Shown one piece after another: positions 21,038 to 31,673 of a stretch of 32,462 bases of DNA. Below the pieces are notes generated by a model that worked only from the letters and a program-made list of their open reading frames with translations, did no database searches and was not told the DNA's origin. The stretch lies in the NCBI GenBank assembly GCA_934746185.1, contig CAKVEY010000002.1, positions 1 to 32,462 of the forward strand, given 5' to 3'. The position numbers and the translations under genes are program-made. Within the stretch, counting starts at the first letter, position 1. Each line of letters starts with the position of its first letter. This DNA is from an uncultured Clostridia bacterium. Its GTDB lineage: Bacteria > Bacillota > Clostridia > Christensenellales > UBA1242.

Positions 21038-24000
21038 TTATATTTCAAATAATTTATAGTTATCACCGTAACTTAAATTTTCGTTAGGGATATATGCTTT
21101 AATATACATTTTTACTGAACTATCTGTTTTACTTCCAGCAATAACACCTGTAAACTTATTTAAAGTTATTCCGTTTGCAGACATTGTTAAATCTGTTACT
21201 TTTGTTCCTGCTAAATTTTCTAAGTTACTTGTAACCAAACTAAATCTTAACAAATCTTCAACAATATTTCCATTTAAAGTATAAACAAATGTATTATTGT
21301 TTTTAACAATAGAATAATTATTTAATTTAAAATATTTGTTTGTAGTATAACTAATTGTCGAAGAAACCGGTGTTTCAGTTTGTAAATAAATTATACCTAT
21401 GTTATTTTCGTTAATATAATCTTTACTAACATTATCATAGAACAAAATATTACCTAAATTGTTTATTTTTAATAAGTTTTCTATTATATAATAAGTTATT
21501 CCGTCTTTTGTTTCTACTTTTATATTGTTATAATCAACATTGTTTAAAGTAGCTTTAACAACGTTAGTAATTGTTTCACCCAAATCGTTTTCATTGTAAT
21601 AAATTTCTTTATAACTCTTATTATTTATAACATAGTTATTTTCATAATCCAAAACATCATTTTCAACTTTTATAGGTAAAATTTCATTTACATAACAATC
21701 TTTAAAGTTATATTCAATATAAATTGTTTTATTGCAATTTTCATTAACATATAAAACATTGTTTTTAATAGAACTATCACTATTAATTAACTTGTAAGCA
21801 AAGTTAGATGCAAAATTATTTTCGCCAACTTTAAAATTAAATATATTTTGCAAATCTATTTTAGAGTTATTTTTTATTGTTATTGCATTTTGAATTTCTT
21901 CTTTAATATTTGCAATTCTTAATTTTAAAACTAATGGTTGATTAACGATTGTTGCATTTATAGTTAAATAATAAATATCTTCTTTTGCTTTTAATTGTAA
22001 TTTAGAATCTACTAAATTTACATATTGTTCGCTATCTATTGAAGTAAAAACATTATTATTATTTTCTACTATAACATTGTTTTTAGCAATTTCAAATTTT
22101 ACATCACTATCTGTTAATATGTTAGTTTGTGAATATAAATCTACAAAATCTGTTAAATCAATAGTTTTTTCAGTTAAGTTTTTATAATAAATAGTTATAA
22201 ATTCTTCGCCATTTTTTATAACAACTGCGCCATCTATAATAGCATCGGCACTAAAAGTATAATCTGGTGTGTATTTAGAACTTATTTGCACTGGATATAT
22301 TTTAACATAAACACGGCTTTCTAAATAGTCGTTGCCTGTTTTGCCATTTGTTACTGTAAAATAACCAAAAGTAATTGTATTTGTAGTTATGGCTTTAATT
22401 TCTCCGTTTTCAAAACTTACATTAACAAAATCGCTATTTTTAATATTATTATTGTTTAATAAATATGTTAAGTTATATTTTTCACCTGAAATTAAATTTA
22501 AAACTTTAACGCCATTTTCAGTTAAATATCTTTTATCGTCATTTAAAACTATAACATTTTCTTCACTAATATTGTTTGTAAACTTTCTAGTTTCTCTCAT
22601 AGAATTATAGTTTGCATCTATTTCTACTGAAATCTTTTTATTTGTGTTTAAGTTAGTTACTGTTCCGTTACTTAATAAAGTGAATAATAAGTTATTATCA
22701 ACGTCATAAATATGATAACGAATAATTCCTGACACTACTTCAATATTAAAAGTTATATAAGTTTCATTGTTTCTTACTGCTACAATACTTCCATTATTTA
22801 AAATAGTTGAATTATTAACAAGTGTGTTAACAGGAGCAAATAAAGTAGTATTTAATGTTTCGCCTTCGTCTGTGTAAATAATGTTTACGCTACTAGATAC
22901 AATATCACCTATTTTAGCATAAACTACAAACGTATTTCCCGTTATGCTTAACTTGTTATCAATAATTTCTTTGTTTTCTGTGCCTTCTTGAACTAAATAT
23001 GTTTGAATTTTATCATTCAAATTTATATTATTTGCTTCACAGTTAGTTTGAGCGTAAAATGCATTATAAATTAAGTTATAATATTTAATTTCATTATCTA
23101 ATGTTAAATCTGCGTTTGTAATGTTTATCTCACTATTTGTAACAAACATTTTAACTGGCATTAATCTAACATTTAAGATATTTTCTACTATGCTATTATT
23201 TAGTAAACTTAAATTAATATTTAATAAAATTTCGCTATCTAAACTTGAATAGCAAGTCATTACAAAATTAGATATTTTGAATATTAAATTGCCGTTATAA
23301 TTTAGAATTAGCCCATTAGAGTTATTAATAATTTCAAAATTATTTCGATTTAAACTACCACAATTTTCTATATTTAAAGCAAATTCTAGGTTGTTATAGA
23401 AATTGTCGTTTGTTGCAATGATATTATTAACATTGTTGTCATTTTTTAAAATTATGCTGTTTGTTGCATATAGGTTTTCATATTTTTTAGTTTCAAGTGT
23501 TGTTTCATTAGTTTTAGTAGTGTAATTTGAGTAGTTAACATCTATTTTTAAATCTGCTACAATTATGTTAATAGTGTATTTTGCATCGTTAACATTTATT
23601 GTAACTATAAAACTACCACTTGTTTTTGCTGTAAATAATCCGTTAGCATCTACATAACCATTTTCATCTAAATAAGTTACATTTCTATTAGATAGACTTT
23701 TAATACTTAAATTCGTAGCATTTAATTTAGATTGTAAAATTGTTTGTAAGTTTACACTTTCACCTACATAACTATCTAAATTGTCAAAAGTAATCTCATC
23801 AGTTGTAACTTTAAAGTTTATAGTAAACACACCATCTAAATTAATCACTGTGTCGCTATCAATTTTACCAAAAGCGTTTTCATATTCAACTAATTTGTAT
23901 GTTGGTAAATTTTGTGAAGAAAATTTATCAAATTTTTGTAAAGTAAAGTAATCATAGTAGTTTATAGATTCGCCTTTTAAAACTACAAAAGTTGTTTGCA

Positions 24001-27000
24001 TACTTGATGATTTATATAAAGGTACTACTTTTACATTAATTTCTTCAACCACCGAACCATTTATTACAGAAATTATTATATATAAATCTTCATTTATCGA
24101 ACTATTTGTAATTAAGTTAGAACCATTTAAACTAATTCCGGATACACTAACAACATTACCTAGAGAATTAGTTATTGATTTTATTTCATAACTTAAATCA
24201 TTACTGTTTTCTACGCCACCGATTAAAGAATATAAATCAAATTCGTTAGAAGCAACTAAATTTTGATACATTTTATCATTATAAACTACGGGATTAATAT
24301 AATTTACGCTCATTTTTTGTGCGTGAATATTTGTTAAAACTTTACTAGTTAAACTACCATATTTACAAGATAAGTTAAACTCTAAATCGCCGTCCAAATC
24401 ATTTGATATTTCTAAAACATAATTATTATTAGTTTTAGTTAAAGTAAATAATAATTTGCCAGCAAAACTAAATTCGCCGTTTGATTCGTTAAAGAAGTTT
24501 GAATTAGAATAAACATTTTCTCCAACTGTGTATTTTATATCGTTTAAAGAAACGAAAACCTCAACATCGACATTAGAAATAGTTTCTTCTTTTAAATTAA
24601 CAGTTATTATTTTCTTATTGTTTTCATCAATTAAAGAACTAGAACCAATATAATATGTTTTTCCTAATGATAAATTGTAACTGTTAACATCAGCGTCATT
24701 ATATTTAAAATTTATTTCAACGTTTTCACCTTGAATATAAATTGTATATTCTTTATTAAGTAGTGTAAATGTTACATCAATTTTGCCTGTTACTTGTTGA
24801 TAACATTTTAAAATTCCGTTATCTAAAGTATATATAACATTATTGAATGAATCTTTAACTTCTTTGCTTGCAAAACTTAAATATGTTAAATATTCGTTTT
24901 GGTCAACAATTTTTTCACCATTAATATAAATATTATTTTTTAGATCCATTTCCTGTGCGTTTGAAATAGATAATCTATTTGTTTCGCTGTTTTCAGTTTT
25001 ATCGTCATTATAAATTTTAATTGATAAATCTATAACTTTTAATGTGTAATAATAATTTTCACCATTTGCTTCAACTAAAATAGAGTAACTACTAACTGAA
25101 TTGTTGTATGCTACGGTAGATATTTGAATTTCTGCTGTATCTACTTTTTTAATATATTTTAACGTGTGATATGTGCCAACAAATTCTTCTTGATAATTAT
25201 CTTTGCTACCAAATTTTATAGAACTTACACTATCGCTGTTATATTTTAATAAATTGCTTGTATTGCCTACAACATAATTGCCAGGAGAATAAACTGAAAT
25301 GTAATTTTGATTTTCGTCATATTTTGCAACAATGTTTGTACTTGGTTTTAAACAAATATTAAAGTAACCCGTATAACTTTCTACTGTATATTTAATTTTA
25401 AAGAATACATATTCAACTAATGCTTTGCTTGCACTAAATTGATAAACATCTTCATTATCGCTTAAAGTAATTGCTGTTCCGTTAAAAGTTGATAAACCTT
25501 TATTTGTAATTGAAGTAATATTATAAAGTAGTCCACTATAAGTTAGCATAGAGCCGTTATCTGTTACTTCCCCAACAAAACTAGAAGATAAATTATCTAT
25601 TAAAACGGCAACTTTTGAAATTGAACTTTCAATATTCAATTTAAACGCTTTATCATCTTCACTTGTTAATACATAATAAGTTTCATTGTTTACATCTACT
25701 TGGTTATCTGCCTTTAATGTTACATTGATTTTTGTAACATTTAAAGTAACTTCTATGTATTTATTATCTAAAACTTCTAAATTATAGCCTTCTGCTGTTA
25801 AATTTAAGTAACCACGAAGAACTATTGTCATATTATCTAAATTATTTGTGCATTTGAACACTTTTTTAGATATATCAACTTGTTTATCAGTTACGCCATT
25901 AATTATACTTGCAACCATTTCACCATTTTTTAATAAGTCATAACTATCAGTTATTCTATTATAAATAGTGCTATAATTTTCTTTATTTTCAACTTCTAAA
26001 CTAATAAATCTATAATCAATACAATATTTGTTTTCAGCACTTCCATTTTGAGATTCAACAAAGTAGTTGCTATCTCGTGATGTTAATTCTGTTTCATTTT
26101 CACCAACATAAATGTTAATATTTTTTCTATTATTATAAACATCTAACGATTTTATAGTAAATGTGATTTCTTTTTGACATTCAATATTTGTAGTATTTTC
26201 TACAAACGCTATAATTTTAAATGTTCCGTCAGCTGTACTTGCTAAATGTATTTGACCAGTTAAACTATCTAATGTTCCTATTTCTTTATTGCTTTCATTT
26301 TTTATTCGATAAATTCCGTTTGTTAAGTCAATAATATAACTATCATTAGGTTTATAATTTAATTGTAGTTCTTTACTACTAATTTTAGCCTTAATATAAT
26401 TTGTTATATTTGTATTAGGATAAACACTTAAATTAACGTTATTATCTAATTTAGAACCATCATATTTTGTGAATATTACGGGACTTGCATTAATAACTAA
26501 ATTTGTTGTGATAAATTCACCTAAATAAATGTTAATTGTATTTATACTATCATCTAATAAAAGTTGTTCTTCATCAAATGTAATATAATCGTTATATTTT
26601 GTAGTTATATTGCCTTGATTATTTGTTATATAAACATATTTTAATATTTCATTTTTATTTAGTAACTCACCCAAATAATATATTGATTCAACATTTTTAG
26701 TATTAAGTGTTAATGTTTCAATATAAAATTCTAACGATTTAATAACTTTTACAATATTGTTATTATTGTTTTTTACATAAAATTCTAAATATAGAGCATT
26801 ATTTTTAGCACTTGTTAAATTTAATGTGTAATTTGATAAATTTAAAGTATTAAGATTGATGTATTCACCATTTTGTAAAATAACTTCACTATTTGCGTTA
26901 TCTATGTAATAAAGTTTAACCATTAAATCATTTGCAATAGAATTTGTTACATCAACGCTATAAAATGCTTCACTATTTGTTTCATTTCCACCATCAACAT

Positions 27001-30000
27001 CTGTTAAGTTGTAAGTAAAATAATTTAATAAAACTTGTCTATTTCCGTTTAAATCAGTGAATTTAGTAGTTAAAACTACTTTTTTAAGAGTAATTGTTTT
27101 AGAAATTGTCGTTCCTACTGAGTTTAATGAGTACAATTTAATATTCAATTTTAAAGTTAAATCTTCACCCAAATAATTGCTTACTTTTAATGTTGTTTTA
27201 TTGTTAGTAGAATTGTAAACTTTATCAACAACACTACTTTCAAGTTTTGTGTTATCTTCTCTTAAAATTTCAACTTCATAGTTTAAATTATTATTAAAAA
27301 TTAAATTCCAAGTTTCTTCATTAAATATGTCGTATTCTAAATTTGAATATAAAATGTCAAAGCCATTTAAAGTAATTTCTATGTTTTTTACTTCTAAATT
27401 TTTAACAATTTCAATTTTTCTACCTAAAATGTTAAATGTTATATTATATATGCCATCATTATTGAATATAATTGATGCTTTATTGTTTTCTAATGAATAA
27501 TCTTCGTTTATTATAGCATCGTTAGAGTTTATAGTTACACTTTCAATTGTTATATCATTAATATTTAATGAAGATTTAACATCATCGCTTAATGATAATA
27601 AATCTTGAACGCCATAACTTTTTCCAATAACAGCAGTATTTACAATAGAATCAGCAAATTTTTCAACTATTTTGCAACTAATATATTTAATAACATAATT
27701 TGCTTTAAAGCATACAAAGTAATTATCATCATTATCTTTATATAAACTAATTTCAACTGGTTGATTTTGTGCGTCGTCTTCTTCTACAATAAAACTACTA
27801 CTTTCAACATAACTATTAAGTGATAAAATTGTTTCAGGTTTTAAACTAAAATCTGCATTAATTTCATCTTGTGTTAAATATATAGTTGATACATTTTTTA
27901 ATTGTAGTGTAGTTAATTTAAAGTTTAATGTAAAATTATGATTTTCTTTAACTGTTTGTTCGCCGTCTATTATTGCTGTAATTTTTGCTTGTAAATTTTC
28001 TATTTTATAAATGTTAAAGTTTTGTGGAATTGTAATTTCATCGTTAGTTATAACAATGTTACTATCAATAGATTTTATTCTATCTTTGCTTTCTTTTGTA
28101 AGTTCTACTTTTGTTATTTCGGCGTTTTCTAATAAAGAATTATTTTTATAAATCTTAAATAAATCTTTTAGTTTTATTGTTTGACCATTGTTTACGTATT
28201 CATTATTTTGAATTGTTAAATTAGATTTTACAATTATAGGTAAAATTCCTTCGCTTGTAACATTTTTAATAGTTCCGTTATCTTCATAACTATATTCTAA
28301 AACTGCATAGATGCTAATTTGTGAATTTGTAAACGAATTAGTAGAAACTTCATAACTATCAGTTATTTCGTACTGATAACTGTTTGAAGTTTTGTTTTCA
28401 TACAATTTATAATTAATTGTTGTGCTATCTATAACATTGCTTTCAATATTGCCTTTATAAGCACCATTTGGAACAAATTGTCCGTAAACATTTTGTTGTA
28501 ATTTTATATTTTTAATTAATTGTGCTTTTGTTATAGTATCACCAGCGTTTAAATTTAAAGATGTAGTTTTAACTTCAAATTTAGGAACAATATAGAAATA
28601 TAAATCTATATAATCTTCGTCATTAAAGAAATTTGCTTTTATAGTAATTTTACATCTTGTTGCTGTTTTAACATTATAGAATTTATTGCCACTAAATAAA
28701 ATACTATCGTCTTGTGATTTATCAGTTGTTTCTGCAATAAAATCATCTGCACTAAATCCATCTTCTAGTGGATTATTTTTAAAGTATAAATATCCGTTTC
28801 CGTTAATTTCAAATATTTCATCACCGATAACTCGTTCGTAAGGAATAGAATTTATATAAATAGTGTTGTTTTCATTTCGGTTTGCAATAATTTCAAAGTT
28901 TTCTGGCATTTTAACTTTAACACTTATAGTTTTAGTTTTAATTTGTTCACCATTATCACCTATTATATAAACATAGAATGAAATATCTTCACTTAATGTT
29001 AAAGGATTTATTCTAATTATTTTGTTATCTAATAATTCAATTTCAATTTTTTTAGAATTTGCATTATTTAAAACTAAATATACATTATCTTCAAAATCTG
29101 TTTTGCCATTTATTTCAATATAATGAGTTGTGTCTTCATTAAGATTATTTGTGTAATAAACAATTTCATCACTAACTTCAATGTTGTCTTTAAAAATTCC
29201 TATTGTTTTAGCTTCTTTTTCATTTACTACAACATTGCATCTAAATTCTTCTTTACCGTTAAATATTATAATAACTTGTGTTGAACCAACATTAACACCT
29301 GTAACTGTTATTTTACATTCATCACTTAATTGAGATGGTAAAGTAACCATAGTTGTTATAATATTATTAACATCTGTACGAATTTCCAACAAGTTTAATG
29401 CGTATGCTTCGTTAAAAGTTCGATAATTTGTAACTGTAAATGTAATATCAGTAGAATTTCCTTTTGTTATTGGTTTGTTATCAAATACAAATCCACTTAA
29501 ACTAACTTCGTTTGAAATAACTAAATTTAAGTCTGCACTACGAATTAATTCATATTTATAATCAATAAATTTTTGGTCGTTTTCGTTAATTGTTTCTATA
29601 TAACTATAAATACTTGCATATAAAACGCAACTTGAATTATTTTCACCAGTTCCAGTAGTTTTAATATATCTACCTAATCCGTAAATATTTTCCACTAAAT
29701 TTCCGTCTTCATCTAAATCGTAAGTTTTTAAACTAAAATCATCATTGTATTCAAGTGGACAATCGTTAGTTGGGTTTTTAATGAAAAATCTTACTTTTTT
29801 ATATGTAGCATCTTCTGGATAAATTTCTTTAATTAAAGATTGTAAATCTAACTTGTCGCCGTTAACTTTTAATACATAATTATTTGGGTCATCACCTTGC
29901 TCGTAAGTAGCAAGCAATTTATCAGTAGTTAATTTTAATGATGTATTTTCTACTATTTTTGTAGTTACTTTTACATAAGAATAGTAAACATAATTTGTAC

Positions 30001-31330
30001 TATCATCGTTTGCTAATTCCTTAGATACATCTTGAAGATTATCGTTAGTTAATTGATTTTTTGCAATTCTTATAATTAAATACAAATCTTCTGTGCTTGT
30101 ATAAAATTTAGGAGTAACTGTAAAGTATAATGGATTTACATTTTTTGTAATTACAAAATATTTTGTAGTTATTGTTTTTCCGTCATCACTAATCACTTGA
30201 TTTTGTGATAAATAAAATTTATCTCCACTTTTGTAACCTTCAAAAATTTCAACATCTTGAAGTTTATATTCTAATTGTTTTGCTGTATAATTGCTATTTG
30301 CTGGTGGAACTAAACTTAAATTTAAGTTTAATGGTTTATCACCTGTTTCATAATTTCCATTAACAGAATATTTATAAATGTTATTTACAAATAAATCGAA
30401 AGAACTAGTTGTTGCGTTTATGCCACTTACTTCAATAGAGTTTGAAGTGAATGTTTGAGTTTCTTGACGAATGGCTAGTCCTGTTCCGTCATTAAATAGT
30501 GCATTAAAATAATCTATATCGCTATCATAACTTTCTCTTGGAAGTATTTTAGAATTATTTTCGTAAGTTGATGCAACATAAGCAAATATGTTAAAAGTAC
30601 CAGTTGTTAAAACTTCTACTTCACCTGTTAATCTATCAACTTTTGCAACGCTTTCGTTTGACGAAAAATATAAAATTTGTTTATTGAAGTAATCATTTCC
30701 GTATGTATCATAAAAGATTTGTTTTTTGGGTTTATCTAACGCATTTGTTGGGAAGATATTTTGCACTTGCACTTTAAATTTTGTGCCAGGATAAATTTTA
30801 TTTACATTTGTTAAATTATGGTTTAAATCAAAACTTTTTACTGGGCTTTCTACAAAAACATTTGTTGAAGCATAAACTAAATCTTCTTCTTGAATAGCAG
30901 TTAAAACAAATTCGCCACCTTTATTGTAGTATCTATTTCCTGCACGAGATTGAATAAGTTTTATGTTTAAGTTTTTGCCAACTTTTCCCACATTTTTATT
31001 AGAAGAATCTTTATCAAATTCTACGCAACTATTATCATCTGCCGATAAGGTAACATTAAGTTTAGTAGCATCTTCGTTAGTAGGAATAAGTTTTATTGAA
31101 TTATCATAAATTTCGCCTTTATCGTTACTAGAACCCACTAAAACATAGGCTTGTCTTTCAAAATTCATACCTTGTAAGTTTACAACCTTTTCTCTAAACC
31201 CACCACATAAAGCAAAAACGCCAACCGATAAGCCAATAAAAGCAAAGATTGATGCCACACCTATGCCGATTAATTTAAAGATTTTTTTAACTCTTTTTTT
31301 ACTAAAAGTTTTCTTTTTTTTCTTAGCCAT
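21038..31330 (-). CDS. Giant membrane-anchored surface protein with Ig-like (BIG-type) repeats
   Basis: A 3430-residue protein in one uninterrupted frame. The N-terminus is Lys-rich (MAKKKKK) and followed by one hydrophobic segment (about 18-41), so the rest should be outside the cell, held by an uncleaved anchor. No LPXTG, lipobox, GW or SLH motif was seen, and the end (residue 3430) is not hydrophobic. The exterior is very rich in Asn, Ser, Thr and beta-strand patterns. Bacterial Ig-like signatures recur: SVAKVDRLTGEVEV with TGTFNIFAYV near 230-250, IGTLDSLTGQIHL, YVDANGLFTAKTSGSF, and ANGITLNKFTGVIAG at the C-terminus. GAGGT precedes the ATG and a consensus promoter lies upstream. It may be an adhesin, stalk or cell-wall-spanning scaffold; no enzymatic domain was recognised. 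cls follows 38 nt downstream. Confidence 0.85.
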   Translation of the reverse strand: MAKKKKKTFSKKRVKKIFKLIGIGVASIFAFIGLSVGVFALCGGFREKVVNLQGMNFERQAYVLVGSSNDKGEIYDNSIKLIPTNEDATKLNVTLSADDNSCVEFDKDSSNKNVGKVGKNLNIKLIQSRAGNRYYNKGGEFVLTAIQEEDLVYASTNVFVESPVKSFDLNHNLTNVNKIYPGTKFKVQVQNIFPTNALDKPKKQIFYDTYGNDYFNKQILYFSSNESVAKVDRLTGEVEVLTTGTFNIFAYVASTYENNSKILPRESYDSDIDYFNALFNDGTGLAIRQETQTFTSNSIEVSGINATTSSFDLFVNNIYKYSVNGNYETGDKPLNLNLSLVPPANSNYTAKQLEYKLQDVEIFEGYKSGDKFYLSQNQVISDDGKTITTKYFVITKNVNPLYFTVTPKFYTSTEDLYLIIRIAKNQLTNDNLQDVSKELANDDSTNYVYYSYVKVTTKIVENTSLKLTTDKLLATYEQGDDPNNYVLKVNGDKLDLQSLIKEIYPEDATYKKVRFFIKNPTNDCPLEYNDDFSLKTYDLDEDGNLVENIYGLGRYIKTTGTGENNSSCVLYASIYSYIETINENDQKFIDYKYELIRSADLNLVISNEVSLSGFVFDNKPITKGNSTDITFTVTNYRTFNEAYALNLLEIRTDVNNIITTMVTLPSQLSDECKITVTGVNVGSTQVIIIFNGKEEFRCNVVVNEKEAKTIGIFKDNIEVSDEIVYYTNNLNEDTTHYIEINGKTDFEDNVYLVLNNANSKKIEIELLDNKIIRINPLTLSEDISFYVYIIGDNGEQIKTKTISVKVKMPENFEIIANRNENNTIYINSIPYERVIGDEIFEINGNGYLYFKNNPLEDGFSADDFIAETTDKSQDDSILFSGNKFYNVKTATRCKITIKANFFNDEDYIDLYFYIVPKFEVKTTSLNLNAGDTITKAQLIKNIKLQQNVYGQFVPNGAYKGNIESNVIDSTTINYKLYENKTSNSYQYEITDSYEVSTNSFTNSQISIYAVLEYSYEDNGTIKNVTSEGILPIIVKSNLTIQNNEYVNNGQTIKLKDLFKIYKNNSLLENAEITKVELTKESKDRIKSIDSNIVITNDEITIPQNFNIYKIENLQAKITAIIDGEQTVKENHNFTLNFKLTTLQLKNVSTIYLTQDEINADFSLKPETILSLNSYVESSSFIVEEDDAQNQPVEISLYKDNDDNYFVCFKANYVIKYISCKIVEKFADSIVNTAVIGKSYGVQDLLSLSDDVKSSLNINDITIESVTINSNDAIINEDYSLENNKASIIFNNDGIYNITFNILGRKIEIVKNLEVKNIEITLNGFDILYSNLEYDIFNEETWNLIFNNNLNYEVEILREDNTKLESSVVDKVYNSTNNKTTLKVSNYLGEDLTLKLNIKLYSLNSVGTTISKTITLKKVVLTTKFTDLNGNRQVLLNYFTYNLTDVDGGNETNSEAFYSVDVTNSIANDLMVKLYYIDNANSEVILQNGEYINLNTLNLSNYTLNLTSAKNNALYLEFYVKNNNNNIVKVIKSLEFYIETLTLNTKNVESIYYLGELLNKNEILKYVYITNNQGNITTKYNDYITFDEEQLLLDDSINTINIYLGEFITTNLVINASPVIFTKYDGSKLDNNVNLSVYPNTNITNYIKAKISSKELQLNYKPNDSYIIDLTNGIYRIKNESNKEIGTLDSLTGQIHLASTADGTFKIIAFVENTTNIECQKEITFTIKSLDVYNNRKNINIYVGENETELTSRDSNYFVESQNGSAENKYCIDYRFISLEVENKENYSTIYNRITDSYDLLKNGEMVASIINGVTDKQVDISKKVFKCTNNLDNMTIVLRGYLNLTAEGYNLEVLDNKYIEVTLNVTKINVTLKADNQVDVNNETYYVLTSEDDKAFKLNIESSISKVAVLIDNLSSSFVGEVTDNGSMLTYSGLLYNITSITNKGLSTFNGTAITLSDNEDVYQFSASKALVEYVFFKIKYTVESYTGYFNICLKPSTNIVAKYDENQNYISVYSPGNYVVGNTSNLLKYNSDSVSSIKFGSKDNYQEEFVGTYHTLKYIKKVDTAEIQISTVAYNNSVSSYSILVEANGENYYYTLKVIDLSIKIYNDDKTENSETNRLSISNAQEMDLKNNIYINGEKIVDQNEYLTYLSFASKEVKDSFNNVIYTLDNGILKCYQQVTGKIDVTFTLLNKEYTIYIQGENVEINFKYNDADVNSYNLSLGKTYYIGSSSLIDENNKKIITVNLKEETISNVDVEVFVSLNDIKYTVGENVYSNSNFFNESNGEFSFAGKLLFTLTKTNNNYVLEISNDLDGDLEFNLSCKYGSLTSKVLTNIHAQKMSVNYINPVVYNDKMYQNLVASNEFDLYSLIGGVENSNDLSYEIKSITNSLGNVVSVSGISLNGSNLITNSSINEDLYIIISVINGSVVEEINVKVVPLYKSSSMQTTFVVLKGESINYYDYFTLQKFDKFSSQNLPTYKLVEYENAFGKIDSDTVINLDGVFTINFKVTTDEITFDNLDSYVGESVNLQTILQSKLNATNLSIKSLSNRNVTYLDENGYVDANGLFTAKTSGSFIVTINVNDAKYTINIIVADLKIDVNYSNYTTKTNETTLETKKYENLYATNSIILKNDNNVNNIIATNDNFYNNLEFALNIENCGSLNRNNFEIINNSNGLILNYNGNLIFKISNFVMTCYSSLDSEILLNINLSLLNNSIVENILNVRLMPVKMFVTNSEINITNADLTLDNEIKYYNLIYNAFYAQTNCEANNINLNDKIQTYLVQEGTENKEIIDNKLSITGNTFVVYAKIGDIVSSSVNIIYTDEGETLNTTLFAPVNTLVNNSTILNNGSIVAVRNNETYITFNIEVVSGIIRYHIYDVDNNLLFTLLSNGTVTNLNTNKKISVEIDANYNSMRETRKFTNNISEENVIVLNDDKRYLTENGVKVLNLISGEKYNLTYLLNNNNIKNSDFVNVSFENGEIKAITTNTITFGYFTVTNGKTGNDYLESRVYVKIYPVQISSKYTPDYTFSADAIIDGAVVIKNGEEFITIYYKNLTEKTIDLTDFVDLYSQTNILTDSDVKFEIAKNNVIVENNNNVFTSIDSEQYVNLVDSKLQLKAKEDIYYLTINATIVNQPLVLKLRIANIKEEIQNAITIKNNSKIDLQNIFNFKVGENNFASNFAYKLINSDSSIKNNVLYVNENCNKTIYIEYNFKDCYVNEILPIKVENDVLDYENNYVINNKSYKEIYYNENDLGETITNVVKATLNNVDYNNIKVETKDGITYYIIENLLKINNLGNILFYDNVSKDYINENNIGIIYLQTETPVSSTISYTTNKYFKLNNYSIVKNNNTFVYTLNGNIVEDLLRFSLVTSNLENLAGTKVTDLTMSANGITLNKFTGVIAGSKTDSSVKMYIKAYIPNENLSYGDNYKLFEI

Positions 31331-31350
31331 AATTACCTCAAATATTTTTT

Positions 31351-31370
31351 ATATATAACTTGTTATATAT
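31351..31370 (-). repeat. Palindrome in the leader of the giant gene
   Basis: ATATATAAC (31351-31359), TT, GTTATATAT (31362-31370): perfect 9-nt arms with a 2-nt centre, between the promoter and the ribosome-binding site. It could be an operator or an unstable hairpin. Confidence 0.5.
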
Positions 31371-31391
31371 ATTTTATACTAAATATAATTA

Positions 31392-31420
31392 ATTATAAAA
31401 ATAATAGAAAATTTTGTCAA
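31392..31420 (-). promoter_or_regulatory. Consensus promoter of the giant surface-protein gene
   Basis: Minus strand TTGACA (31420-31415), 17 nt, TATAAT (31397-31392), a perfect match to both hexamers. The leader to the ATG at 31330 is about 55 nt. Confidence 0.85.
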
Positions 31421-31459
31421 ATAAATTAGCCTATAATTTATTAGCATCAAGCACTTAAT

Positions 31460-31484
31460 AAAAAAAGTGATAAATATTTATCAC
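31460..31484 (-). terminator. Intrinsic terminator of the helicase gene
   Basis: Perfect palindrome GTGATAAAT/ATTTATCAC (31467-31484); on the minus strand it is followed by seven T (31466-31460). Confidence 0.8.
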
Positions 31485-31673
31485 CTTTTAAATACTTTAA
31501 TTTTATTAAATTTTAAGTTATTATTTTGTTTAATAAAACCGACTAAAAATATAATTAAAATTAGCGTTTAAAATTTAATTAAAATTAGTTTAATAATTTA
31601 TAAAATTTTGTTATTTTTTTTAATATATTTAATTTCAATTTATAATTAAATTTTAAAAATTTTTTAACTATTT

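Larger units (their letters stand above)
31331..31673. other. AT-rich intergenic region
   Basis: 343 nt without a credible gene. It holds the giant gene's promoter and a palindromic leader element, the helicase terminator, and an AT-rich part (31490-31673) in which the 13-mer TAATTAAAATTAG occurs twice, at 31552 and 31576, 24 nt apart. Nothing else is recognisable. Confidence 0.7.

Noticed and set aside
31552..31588. Direct repeat of TAATTAAAATTAG, 24 nt apart
   Set aside because: Only two copies, entirely A/T apart from one G, in a very AT-rich gap; not enough to call an array or an origin.
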